Below are positions 1 through 6,398 of a DNA stretch of 36,275 bases, one piece after another. Within the stretch, counting starts at the first letter, position 1. The number at the start of each line of letters is the position of its first letter. The translations under genes and the position numbers were made by a program. The notes under the pieces are model-generated. The model saw only the letters and a program-made list of their open reading frames with translations. It was not told the origin of the DNA and searched no databases. The stretch is taken from contig CALCCG010000137.1 of assembly GCA_937899785.1 (NCBI GenBank), positions 1 through 36,275 on the forward strand, written 5' to 3'. Source of the DNA: an uncultured Erythrobacter sp. (GTDB lineage: Bacteria; Pseudomonadota; Alphaproteobacteria; Sphingomonadales; Sphingomonadaceae).

Positions 1-108
1 GCGCTGGGCTGTGACGATGATGGGGTTTGGTTCGGGGTCCGGGGTTTGGGCCGAAAGGGATGACGCAGATGCAGCCAGAGCAAAGATGAGTAGCCTAGAG
101 AAAAACAT
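1..108 (-). CDS. Secreted or outer-membrane protein, N-terminal part only (runs off left edge)
   Basis: Seen: an open minus-strand frame starts at ATG 108 and is still open at base 1, giving 36 residues. It begins MFFSRLLIFALAASASS, a classical Sec signal peptide (Arg after the start, hydrophobic core, SLSAQ cleavage region), followed by a Pro/Glu-rich stretch and IIVTAQR. A Shine-Dalgarno-like AAAGGCGG lies about 4 bases upstream. Known: V-V/I-V-T-A-Q-R just after the signal peptide is common in TonB-dependent receptors and some other exported sphingomonad proteins; the rest is outside the window, so the function is open. Odd: the same frame stays open upstream as far as about base 302 with a plausible amphipathic composition, so a longer form with an internal membrane segment cannot be excluded. 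I prefer ATG 108 because of the signal peptide and SD. It is divergent from the winged-helix gene at 367. Confidence 0.55.
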   Translation of the reverse strand, partial: MFFSRLLIFALAASASSLSAQTPDPEPNPIIVTAQR

Positions 109-255
109 AGCCCGCCTTTCTACCAGCCTTTTTGTTGCTCTTCGCTGCACGGCCTTAGCAACAAGATCAAAAATCGCATGGGCATCGAAGTCCACTCGGC
201 TTCTGTTTCCTAGGAGTTCGTCTACGCGGGGCTCCAGATTCCGGGCATCCTGATT

Positions 256-302
256 CAATGGACACTGATGACCACCCTTGGAGTGGACACTGATGTCCAT
301 TG
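256..302. repeat. Twin palindromic elements between divergent genes (putative operators)
   Basis: Seen: the 12-base word TGGACACTGATG occurs at 259-270 and again at 284-295, 25 bases apart. The second copy forms a palindrome GGACA-CTGA-TGTCC (285-298); the first is the same with one mismatch (260-273, ending TGACC). The outer 9-base words CAATGGACA (256-264) and TGTCCATTG (294-302) are also inverted repeats of each other. Inference: two binding sites for a dimeric regulator, plausibly the winged-helix protein encoded immediately downstream. Remnants of a mobile-element end are an alternative. Confidence 0.45.
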
Positions 303-332
303 GGTATAGCCTCTGAGGTCCATATGGTAGAT

Positions 333-360
333 TTGCAAACCACCGATTTTGCTGCATAAT
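333..360 (+). promoter_or_regulatory. Putative promoter of the winged-helix gene, giving a leaderless mRNA
   Basis: Seen: TTGCAA at 333-338, a 16-base spacer, and CATAAT at 355-360. The ATG of the next gene is at 367, exactly where transcription from this -10 would begin, and no Shine-Dalgarno sequence precedes it. Inferred: leaderless transcript. The palindromes at 256-302 lie upstream of the -35, so a bound regulator could act from there. Confidence 0.4.
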
Positions 361-366
361 GCGAGC

Positions 367-858
367 ATGACTACGAAAGAAGATACTTCTGAGGGAAAAA
401 TAGTAAAGCTCAAAGCGAGGCCGGACAACCGTAAGGCTTCTGAGCGCAAGTTCGGTAAGCCGGTTATGGAACTTGGCTTTTGCATCGTTCCTTCATTGCT
501 CATCCAAGCACAGGCAAGGTTAGGGCTCGAAGCTCAGCAAATGAATATCCTGCTACATCTCTTGGACATGTGGTGGGACAAAGACAGCAAACCATTTCCT
601 ACGAAAGAACTCATTGCAGAGCGAATGGGCGTAAGCACCAAGACCGTACAAAGGCATATTGCGGCCATGGAGAGCGCCGGACTTGTTGAGAGAGTGGCAA
701 GAACCAAACGAGGCCGAGGCCGGACGAGTAACGAGTATGATCTGTCTGGTCTTGTGTCCAAGCTCCAAGAACTCGAACCGGAGTTCACCAAAGTCAAAAC
801 AGCAAACATGCAGAACAAGCGAAACGCATCGTTGCCCAAGTTCAGACGGAAAGGTTAG
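367..858 (+). CDS. Winged helix-turn-helix DNA-binding protein (island-associated)
   Basis: A 163-residue protein with a central winged-helix domain at about residues 48-125. Key stretches are FPTKELIAERMGVSTKTVQR (recognition helix region) and AAMESAGLVERV, followed by a basic, glycine-containing wing with KRGRGR. This resembles the HTH_36-type domain of replication-initiator-like and phage or plasmid regulatory proteins. The N-terminus (about 40 residues) and C-terminus are basic and polar, with no catalytic motif visible. I chose ATG 367 rather than the in-frame TTG at 349 because a promoter-like element ends 6 bases upstream. Odd: its codon use (AAA, AGG, AGA, CAA) and lower GC differ from all genes to the right, pointing to horizontal transfer. 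It sits next to a tRNA gene, a usual island boundary. Role: probably a transcriptional regulator of the island or a replication accessory factor; the target is unknown. Confidence 0.75.
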   Translation: MTTKEDTSEGKIVKLKARPDNRKASERKFGKPVMELGFCIVPSLLIQAQARLGLEAQQMNILLHLLDMWWDKDSKPFPTKELIAERMGVSTKTVQRHIAAMESAGLVERVARTKRGRGRTSNEYDLSGLVSKLQELEPEFTKVKTANMQNKRNASLPKFRRKG

Positions 859-863
859 CCGAT

Positions 864-970
864 AGCAGCGTAGCTCAACTGGATAGAGCACTTGGTTTCT
901 AGACTACGGTCCCACCCGGGCAGGGCCCAGCGCCGAGAAGATGCAGGTTCGACTCCTGCCGCTGCTCCCA
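864..970 (+). tRNA. tRNA-Arg(UCU)-like gene with an about 30-nt insertion in the anticodon loop
   Basis: Seen: acceptor AGCAGCG (864-870) pairs over 7 bp with CGCTGCT (960-966), followed by C and an encoded CCA (968-970). T8 A9 are present, the D stem is GCTC/GAGC (873-876/886-889) and its loop contains GG. The anticodon stem is CTTGG (891-895)/CCGAG (933-937), 5 bp with one G-U. The variable loop is AAGAT and the T arm GCAGG-TTCGACT-CCTGC (943-959). Everything fits a 77-nt tRNA except that the anticodon loop, 896-932, is 37 nt instead of 7. The first loop bases TTTCTA place UCU (Arg AGA) at 34-36. Removing 30 nt after position 37 restores a standard loop. Known: bacterial tRNA introns are group I and about 200 nt or more. 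So this is either a pseudogene, a deletion derivative of an intron, or something new. Confidence 0.6.
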
Positions 971-981
971 AAACTCAAAAC

Positions 982-2598
982 CTAAGGCACCAACACCGTA
1001 TCCTCGGGCTCGCCCGCCTCATCGGTCTCGGGATAATCGAGCGTGTAGTGCAGCCCGCGGCTCTCCTTCCGGTGCAGCGCGGACCGCACAATCAGCTGCG
1101 CCGCCTGCAGCAAATTGCGCAGCTCTATCAGGTCCGTCGTCACGCGGAATTGGCCGTAATAATCCTCCACCTCTTTCATCAGCAGGTCGATCCGGTTCTT
1201 GGCGCGCTCCAAGCGCTTGGTGGTGCGCACGATGCCGACATAGTTCCACATGAAGCGGCGGATCTCGGTCCAGTTCTGCTTGATGACGACCTCTTCGTCA
1301 CTGTCGGTCACGCGGCTTTCGTCCCACGGCTTGATCTCGGGCGGCTCTTCAAGCTGGTCCCACATGGTGAGAATGTCGCTGGCCGCCGCCTCGCCATAGA
1401 CGAAGCATTCGAGCAGCGAGTTCGACGCCAGCCGGTTCGCGCCGTGGAGGCCGCTTTCGGTGCACTCGCCCGCCGCCCACAGGCCGGGAAGGTCGGTCCG
1501 CGCGAACAGGTCCACCACCACGCCGCCGCACGTATAGTGCTGCGCGGGCACGACCGGGATCGGCCCTGTGGTCATGTCGATGCCAAGGCCAATCAGCTTG
1601 TCATAGATCGTCGGGAAATGACCCTTCACGAACTCTTCGGCTTCGTGGCTTATATCGAGGTGGACGTAATCGAGGCCAAAGCGCTTGATCTCGGCGTCGA
1701 TGGCGCGGGCGACCACATCGCGCGGGGCGAGCTCCATGCGGGTCGCGTCGTAGAACTCCATGAAACGCTTGCCCGTGCGCGGGTTGAACAGCCGCCCGCC
1801 CTCGCCCCGCACGGCCTCGGTGATGAGGAAGTTTTTGACTTCCAGATTGTAGAGGCAGGTCGGGTGAAACTGCATCATCTCCATATTGGAAACGCGCGCG
1901 CCCGCTCGCCAAGCCATCGCAATGCCATCGCCGGTCGCGCCGCGCGGGGCGGTGGAGAACTGGTAGACCCGCCCCGCTCCGCCCGCCGCGAGGATGGTGG
2001 CGCGCGCAATGTGCCGCTCGACCCGGCCGGTTTCTTCGTTGAGCGCGTAAACGCCCCAGACCCGGCCGGCTGCGGAGAATTTTTCGCGGTGGCGATCGGT
2101 GATGAAGTCGATGCAGGTGCGCCCGCCTAACATGGTGATGTTGGGTGACGCTTCAGCGGCTTTCAGCAGCGCCTCCTGCACCGCCCAGCCGGTCGCGTCG
2201 TCGACATGGACGATCCGCCGGTGCGAGTGCCCGCCTTCGCGCGTCAGATGCAGGTCGCCCGATTCCTGATTGAACGGCACGCCCAGCTCGACCAGCCGAT
2301 CAATCGAAGCGGGCGCGCGCTCGATCACGAACTCCACGGTCTCAGCATCGTTGAGCCCAGCGCCCGCCACCATGGTGTCGCGCACGTGGTTTTCGAACGT
2401 GTCGCCCGCGTCGAGAACGGCGGCGATCCCGCCTTGCGCCCAAGCGGTCGATCCGCCGGTGAGCGATCCCTTGGCCAGCACCAGCACACGCTTGGTTTCG
2501 GCCAGTTCCAAAGCGGCGGTTAGCCCGGCGGCGCCCGATCCGATGACGATCACGTCATAAGGCGCATCCGCGCTGTTTGAGGTCTGGCTGTGTGTCAT
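982..2598 (-). CDS. nadB: L-aspartate oxidase
   Basis: A 538-residue flavoprotein that oxidises L-aspartate to iminoaspartate, the first step of de novo NAD synthesis; iminoaspartate then goes to quinolinate synthase (NadA). Seen: the FAD dinucleotide fold starts with VIVIGSGAAG (GSGAAG at 20-25), followed by GGSTAWAQGG (about 48-57). The succinate dehydrogenase/fumarate reductase flavoprotein signatures are present: QFHPT (243-247), ITEAVRGEGG (259-268), HYTCGG (354-359) and GECTESGLHGANRLASNS (377-394). The GLHGANRL stretch and the absence of a His attaching FAD covalently separate NadB from SdhA. A helical C-terminal domain follows. Neighbours: 59 bases downstream of the metallo-hydrolase gene on the same strand, so it may be co-transcribed. 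nadA and nadC are not in the window. The Shine-Dalgarno before ATG 2598 is weak. The stop is 11 bases beyond the tRNA, with opposite orientation. Confidence 0.96.
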   Translation of the reverse strand: MTHSQTSNSADAPYDVIVIGSGAAGLTAALELAETKRVLVLAKGSLTGGSTAWAQGGIAAVLDAGDTFENHVRDTMVAGAGLNDAETVEFVIERAPASIDRLVELGVPFNQESGDLHLTREGGHSHRRIVHVDDATGWAVQEALLKAAEASPNITMLGGRTCIDFITDRHREKFSAAGRVWGVYALNEETGRVERHIARATILAAGGAGRVYQFSTAPRGATGDGIAMAWRAGARVSNMEMMQFHPTCLYNLEVKNFLITEAVRGEGGRLFNPRTGKRFMEFYDATRMELAPRDVVARAIDAEIKRFGLDYVHLDISHEAEEFVKGHFPTIYDKLIGLGIDMTTGPIPVVPAQHYTCGGVVVDLFARTDLPGLWAAGECTESGLHGANRLASNSLLECFVYGEAAASDILTMWDQLEEPPEIKPWDESRVTDSDEEVVIKQNWTEIRRFMWNYVGIVRTTKRLERAKNRIDLLMKEVEDYYGQFRVTTDLIELRNLLQAAQLIVRSALHRKESRGLHYTLDYPETDEAGEPEDTVLVP

Positions 2599-2657
2599 GG
2601 CGCGCGGTCTTTGAACTGCAAACGGTTCGCAATCAAGCGGCTATCGGATGACCCCAA

Positions 2658-3641
2658 CTAAAGCGCGTAGCAATCGAGATCAGCCGCAACGCTCACCGGG
2701 CCATCATAGTTCAAGCCGATTGCCCTCAACCCCTCCTCCAACCGGCTGAGCGAGCGCTCCATATTGTGTCCCAAGATAAGCCGCTCCGGCTCAAGCGCAC
2801 CGGCCATCTCGCCGATCTGCTCTGGCGTGCGGTGGAGGCCGCGCGGCTGACCTGGCTCGCCGTTGATGACGTGATGCGCGACGAGGATGGCGGGTTTGAG
2901 GCCAGTGAGATCAGCGACGAAGCGCTCGCTCAAAAAGCTCTGATCGCCCGCCAGCACAAGGGTTTCGCCGTCCACTTCGATCACAAAGCCCAAAGTGGGC
3001 GCGGGACCGTGATGCACCGGATGGGCCGTGACCGAGTAATCGCTGGCGATGGCAAGCTCAACGGGCGAGCCCGCGCCTTCTTCGGTCGGGATGTCGTGCG
3101 GCACCAGAAGCGGCTTGTTCTCGGTGCCATCAAGATAGCCGCCATTGTGCGAGAACGCGCCGGTATCCTTGTGGAGCAGGCGGATAAGAAATTCAGAGGT
3201 CGCCGGAAAGCGTGGGGCCGCGCCAGGGCCGACCACGGGCAGCGGCGCGGTGCGTCCTTCAAACCCGCCTGAATTGAGAACGCCCGCCAGATCCCCTGCG
3301 TGATCGGCGTGAAGGTGCGAAAGCAAGATGGCATCAAGACTGGCCAGCTTCCCACCCGCTTCGGCGTAGCGCAAAAAGCTGCCTGCGCCCGCATCGATCA
3401 ACAGGCGGGGCTTGCCGTCGATCCAAAGGAGGTAAGAGGCGCCCGCACGGCCCGGCGCACCCGGCCCTTCGGCAATGGGGCCGCCAGAGCCCAACACTTG
3501 CACGGCGGCCCCTTCATCGGGGCAGCCGACGTTCGCTCTCACGCCTTGGGCCTTGCTTGCGCTATCCTCTGTATCCTGAGACACATTGCAGCCGACAAGT
3601 GAGAGCGCGACGAGCGCCATTGGAGCCAGTTGTAGGCTCAC
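2658..3641 (-). CDS. Metallo-beta-lactamase-fold hydrolase, probable lipoprotein
   Basis: A 327-residue protein with an N-terminal lipoprotein-like signal (hydrophobic MALVALSLVGC, Cys18), then an MBL fold. The zinc-binding signature HLHADH is at 109-114 with GD following, and later histidines occur in VAHHVI and ILGHNM near the C-terminus. The GSGGP stretch at 51-55 and the sequence after it resemble the RNase Z/arylsulfatase-like branch of the superfamily rather than the lactamase branch. Location: predicted periplasmic, lipid-anchored. The substrate cannot be read from the sequence; a phosphodiester or lactone/ester hydrolase is likely. The GTG start at 3641 overlaps the stop of the ABC ATPase gene by 4 bases (GTGA), so translation is probably coupled. 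An ATG at 3620 is an alternative, but it leaves a very short signal before the Cys. The n-region carries no positive charge, which is unusual for a lipoprotein signal. Confidence 0.85.
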   Translation of the reverse strand: MSLQLAPMALVALSLVGCNVSQDTEDSASKAQGVRANVGCPDEGAAVQVLGSGGPIAEGPGAPGRAGASYLLWIDGKPRLLIDAGAGSFLRYAEAGGKLASLDAILLSHLHADHAGDLAGVLNSGGFEGRTAPLPVVGPGAAPRFPATSEFLIRLLHKDTGAFSHNGGYLDGTENKPLLVPHDIPTEEGAGSPVELAIASDYSVTAHPVHHGPAPTLGFVIEVDGETLVLAGDQSFLSERFVADLTGLKPAILVAHHVINGEPGQPRGLHRTPEQIGEMAGALEPERLILGHNMERSLSRLEEGLRAIGLNYDGPVSVAADLDCYAL

Positions 3642-4615
3642 GCGCCTGTGCCCGTCAGCTGCACAAACACATCCTCCAGATCCGCCTCGCGCGTGGTGAC
3701 ATCGACAATCGTGTGCCCATGCGCCTGCACCATGGCGAGCACTTGCCCAGCGCTCATCGCGTCGCGATCATAGGTTACCTCAAGCGTGCGCGGGCTGAGA
3801 AGTTCGCAACGGTGAAAGGCTTCCTCTTTGGGAAGCTCGGCCATGTCGGCCTCCAATTCGATGCGAACCACCTTGTCGCGCGCCATCTCGATCAGCTCTT
3901 GCGTCGGCTTGTTCGCGATCAAGGCCCCATGGTTGATGATGGCGATGCGGTCGCACAATTCCTCCGCCTCTTCGAGATAATGCGTAGTGAGGACCACGGT
4001 CACGCCGTCGCGGTTGAGTTCGCTCACCAGCTCCCACAATTGCCGGCGCAGCTCGACATCGACGCCCGCGGTCGGCTCATCGAGCACCAGGATCGGGGGC
4101 GAGTGCACCATCGCCTTGGCGACCAGCAAGCGCCGCTTCATCCCTCCTGAAAGCGTGCGCGCATAGGCGTCGCGCTTGTCAGCGAGTCGGACCGCCTCGA
4201 GCAATTCCTCGCTGCGGCGCAGCGCCTTTGGCACGCCGTAAAACCCACCCTGGTTCTCGAGCACTTCGAAGGGCGTAAAGAACGGATCAAATACGATTTC
4301 CTGCGGCACAATCCCGATCGCGCGGCTGGCGTTGCGGCGCTGCTGATCGATGTCAAAGCCCCAGATTTCGGCGGTGCCGCTGGTCTTGTTGACGAGCCCG
4401 GCAAGGATGTTGATCAGCGTCGACTTACCAGCTCCGTTGGGGCCGAGCAGACCAAAGATCGAGCCTTCGGGCACGTCAAAGCTCACGCCCCCCAGCGCCA
4501 GCTTGCCCTCAGCCTCAGCGCCGGTGGCGCCCGGCGGCGGGGCGTAGCGCTTGGTCAGATTCTCAATGCGGATCGCCGGTTCGCTGGTCGGGTCTGAAGC
4601 CATGACGAGCGCCAT
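3638..4615 (-). CDS. ABC transporter ATP-binding protein (ABC-2/drug-exporter type)
   Basis: A 325-residue cytoplasmic ATPase. Walker A GPNGAGKST is at 58-66, the Q-loop glutamine is in GIVPQE (about 101-106), the ABC signature LSGGM at 155-159, Walker B LVLDEP at 176-181, and an H-loop follows in TTHYLEEAE. The single domain with a C-terminal regulatory tail of about 70 residues matches the CcmA/YadG/NodI class that works with an ABC-2 permease in export of lipids, polysaccharides or drugs. Odd: no permease gene is next to it. The downstream gene is instead a lipoprotein hydrolase, overlapping by 4 bases. ATG 4615 and ATG 4603 are both in frame, and neither has a good Shine-Dalgarno. The gene is divergent from the zinc-finger gene at 4682, with a 66-base gap that must hold both promoters. 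Function as an ABC ATPase is certain; the transported substrate is unknown. Confidence 0.9.
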   Translation of the reverse strand: MALVMASDPTSEPAIRIENLTKRYAPPPGATGAEAEGKLALGGVSFDVPEGSIFGLLGPNGAGKSTLINILAGLVNKTSGTAEIWGFDIDQQRRNASRAIGIVPQEIVFDPFFTPFEVLENQGGFYGVPKALRRSEELLEAVRLADKRDAYARTLSGGMKRRLLVAKAMVHSPPILVLDEPTAGVDVELRRQLWELVSELNRDGVTVVLTTHYLEEAEELCDRIAIINHGALIANKPTQELIEMARDKVVRIELEADMAELPKEEAFHRCELLSPRTLEVTYDRDAMSAGQVLAMVQAHGHTIVDVTTREADLEDVFVQLTGTGA

Positions 4616-4681
4616 AGAGAAGCCGGGCCAAGGCGCAAGACCGATTGAAATCGCCGCGCTGTGGTATTACTCTTCGCACCC

Positions 4682-4888
4682 ATGGCCATCCTCGATCGCG
4701 AAATCACCTTTGTCGACAAAACCCGCGTCCATTGCGACGGCGCGGGCGAGATTCGCGGCGGCGCCGGCTATCGGCCCGCAGCGCTTGGCCATCCGCGCGT
4801 CTTCCTGGAGATTGACGAGCGGGGCTATGTTGATTGCGGCTATTGCGACCGACGCTTTGTTCTGCGCGGAGGCCCTGCGAGCGATTAG
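4682..4888 (+). CDS. Small zinc-finger protein (NDUFS6/CHCC-type)
   Basis: A 68-residue protein with the pattern Cys (in VHCDG, about residue 16), His-Pro (GHPRV), then CGYC near the C-terminus. That is the C-x(n)-H-x(n)-C-x2-C zinc site of the zf-CHCC family, which includes the NDUFS6 subunit of mitochondrial complex I. In alphaproteobacteria such proteins are often annotated only as zinc-finger domain proteins; a link to complex I or its assembly is inferred from the family, not shown here. ATG 4682 is preferred over an upstream GTG at 4661 because the homologous core begins with a short N-terminus. Divergent from the ABC ATPase gene. Confidence 0.8.
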   Translation: MAILDREITFVDKTRVHCDGAGEIRGGAGYRPAALGHPRVFLEIDERGYVDCGYCDRRFVLRGGPASD

Positions 4889-5040
4889 AGGCGAAACCGG
4901 GCTGAAGATCGGCGCCCAGCGGCGGGGCTCACACGCGCGAGGGGGCCGCCAGGCGGCGCGCGTTCCGCCTCAGTCAGCGCCCGTTCAGTCGCTTTGAGCA
5001 ATCTTGCGGCTTTGTGTATGGTTTTAGGAGTCTTGATCCG

Positions 5041-5538
5041 ATGAAACCCCTTATCTCTTTTGTCCGCCCTATGGCCGCGGCTGGCGTTGCTGGTCTCGCC
5101 AGTCTTACCCTCGTCGCCGCGCAGCCTGTTCTCGCGCAGGAGACCGATGAAGCGCCCCCGCTTGAAAGCGAAGTGGAAGCGCCCGAAGAGATGAGCAAGG
5201 GCGAAAAGCGCCTGGCGAGAATGCTAGAGGGCCGGGTCGCAGGGGAACCGCAAACCTGCATCCGCAATCTTCCCAGCGACCGCTCACAGACGATTGATAA
5301 AACCGCTTATGTCTTTGGCCGAGGATCGATAATCTACGTCCAGCGCACGACCACTCCCAATCGCATCGACGATCGCGAGGCTTTGGTCATAAGGCGCTTT
5401 GGAAGCGGCGCGCAATTGTGCCGCCAGGAAGTGGTGCGCACAGTCGATCCGGTCACCGGCATTTTCACAGGCGGCGTGATCTTTGTCGACTTCGTGCCTT
5501 ACACGCGCGTCAAAGAGGCAAAGGCCGAAACCCGGTGA
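5041..5538 (+). CDS. Secreted hypothetical protein, tandem copy 1
   Basis: A 165-residue protein with a Sec signal peptide (MKPLISFVRPM, hydrophobic core, PVLAQ cleavage site near residue 33). The mature part starts acidic (Glu/Pro-rich), then carries a conserved block beginning MSKGEKRLARMLEGRVAGEP, followed by CIR, then TIDKTAYVFGRG, VQRTT, RIDDR and LCRQ. The two cysteines (CIR and LCRQ) are the only ones in the mature chain and are kept in the paralog at 5849, so a disulphide in the periplasm is likely. A TAGGAG Shine-Dalgarno precedes ATG 5041, which decides against a GTG at 5014. I do not recognise the family, and no enzyme motif is visible. It shares roughly half its residues with the next gene, so the pair arose by tandem duplication. 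Confidence 0.85.
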   Translation: MKPLISFVRPMAAAGVAGLASLTLVAAQPVLAQETDEAPPLESEVEAPEEMSKGEKRLARMLEGRVAGEPQTCIRNLPSDRSQTIDKTAYVFGRGSIIYVQRTTTPNRIDDREALVIRRFGSGAQLCRQEVVRTVDPVTGIFTGGVIFVDFVPYTRVKEAKAETR

Positions 5539-5848
5539 AGCGGCGCCGCGGCGCGTAGTAGAACCCGAACGCGCACCAAAGGCGGCGTGGTCGAGGCCCC
5601 CGGCAAAGCTCCGGCGGCGGCCGCGGGCGCTTGCTTTCCCACGCGGCTGTGTGGCCTCCGCTATCGCCCGGCGTCTTCCACCGGAGCCGGATTTTTAGCT
5701 GGGCGTCCACAGGGGCCCATTCGCGGTCGGCCCAAAATTGGAAGCGAGGGCCAAATGGATTGCGCAGTGCGTGTGCTTTAACGCTCATTGCCGGTCCAGA
5801 GGCACGTGTTACCATTCCTCATATCGGTAATTCGAGGAGACGCTTCCG
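5539..5848. other. Intergenic region between the tandem paralogs
   Basis: 310 bases of GC-rich sequence. I see no convincing gene, RNA or terminator. Short open frames here have poor codon usage and no Shine-Dalgarno. The GC-rich inverted sequence just after 5538 (GGCGCCGCGGCGC) is not followed by a T-tract. The downstream end supplies the Shine-Dalgarno of the second paralog (GAGGAG). Confidence 0.5.
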
Positions 5849-6343
5849 ATGACTCGATACGCAAACGTGTTCGCCCCTTCGGCCGCGTTGGCCTTGATGG
5901 CTAGCTTGTCATTGGCCATCACCGCCTCTGCGTCGGCTCAAGACAGGCAGGGTCCCGCCCCTCCCGCTGCCCCCGCCGCCGAAGAGCCCAGGGAAATGAC
6001 CAAGGGTGAGAAGCAGCTGGCCAAGATGCTTGAAGGCCGCGTCGCGGGCGAACCGGAGAACTGCATCCGCCTTCGCCCAAACGAAAGCTCGCGCACCATC
6101 GACAAGACCGCCTATGTCTTCGGCCGCGGCGGCACGATTTGGGTGCAACGCACCACGCGGCCCGATCGGATAGACGACCGCGACACGCTTGTGATTGCTC
6201 GCGCCGGCGCGGCTTCGCGGCTGTGCCGTCAGCAGAGCATCCAGACGGTTGACCAGACCTCGGGGGCTTTTTCCGGAACGGTGACCTTAGTCGAGTTCAT
6301 CCCTTTCAAGCGCGTAAGCGAGAGCGACAAAAGCGAGAGCTGA
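5849..6343 (+). CDS. Secreted hypothetical protein, tandem copy 2
   Basis: A 164-residue paralog of the protein at 5041. The signal peptide ends SASAQ near residue 31. It is followed by a Pro/Ala-rich linker and the shared block MTKGEKQLAKMLEGRVAGEP, then CIR, TIDKTAYVFGRG, VQRTT, RIDDR and LCRQ. The signal peptide, linker and C-terminal tail differ from copy 1, while the central block of about 100 residues is close to identical at many positions. This suggests selection on a structural or binding core. GAGGAG lies about 10 bases before ATG 5849. The gene has its own 310-base upstream region, so the copies may be independently transcribed. No family is recognised; a periplasmic role is inferred only from the signal peptide and paired cysteines. 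Confidence 0.85.
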   Translation: MTRYANVFAPSAALALMASLSLAITASASAQDRQGPAPPAAPAAEEPREMTKGEKQLAKMLEGRVAGEPENCIRLRPNESSRTIDKTAYVFGRGGTIWVQRTTRPDRIDDRDTLVIARAGAASRLCRQQSIQTVDQTSGAFSGTVTLVEFIPFKRVSESDKSES

Positions 6344-6398
6344 ACCCGGTCAGCCGCGCGCGGCCGCTGGGGCGGCCATGGCGGCACGGTCCGGGGGC

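Noticed and set aside
11-253. Short plus-strand frame at the left edge
   Set aside because: The opposite strand carries a signal peptide and SD at 108, which explains this DNA better.
901-930. Group I intron in the tRNA
   Set aside because: About 30 nt is far too short for the catalytic core of a self-splicing intron; a relic remains possible.
891-942. tRNA with long variable arm (Ser/Leu type) instead of a large anticodon loop
   Set aside because: With a normal 7-base loop the anticodon stem would have only two of five pairs; the enlarged-loop model pairs all five.
892-2130. 412-codon open frame on the plus strand across nadB
   Set aside because: It lies antisense to a clear nadB and its composition is the mirror of that gene. 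It has no Shine-Dalgarno and no recognisable domain.
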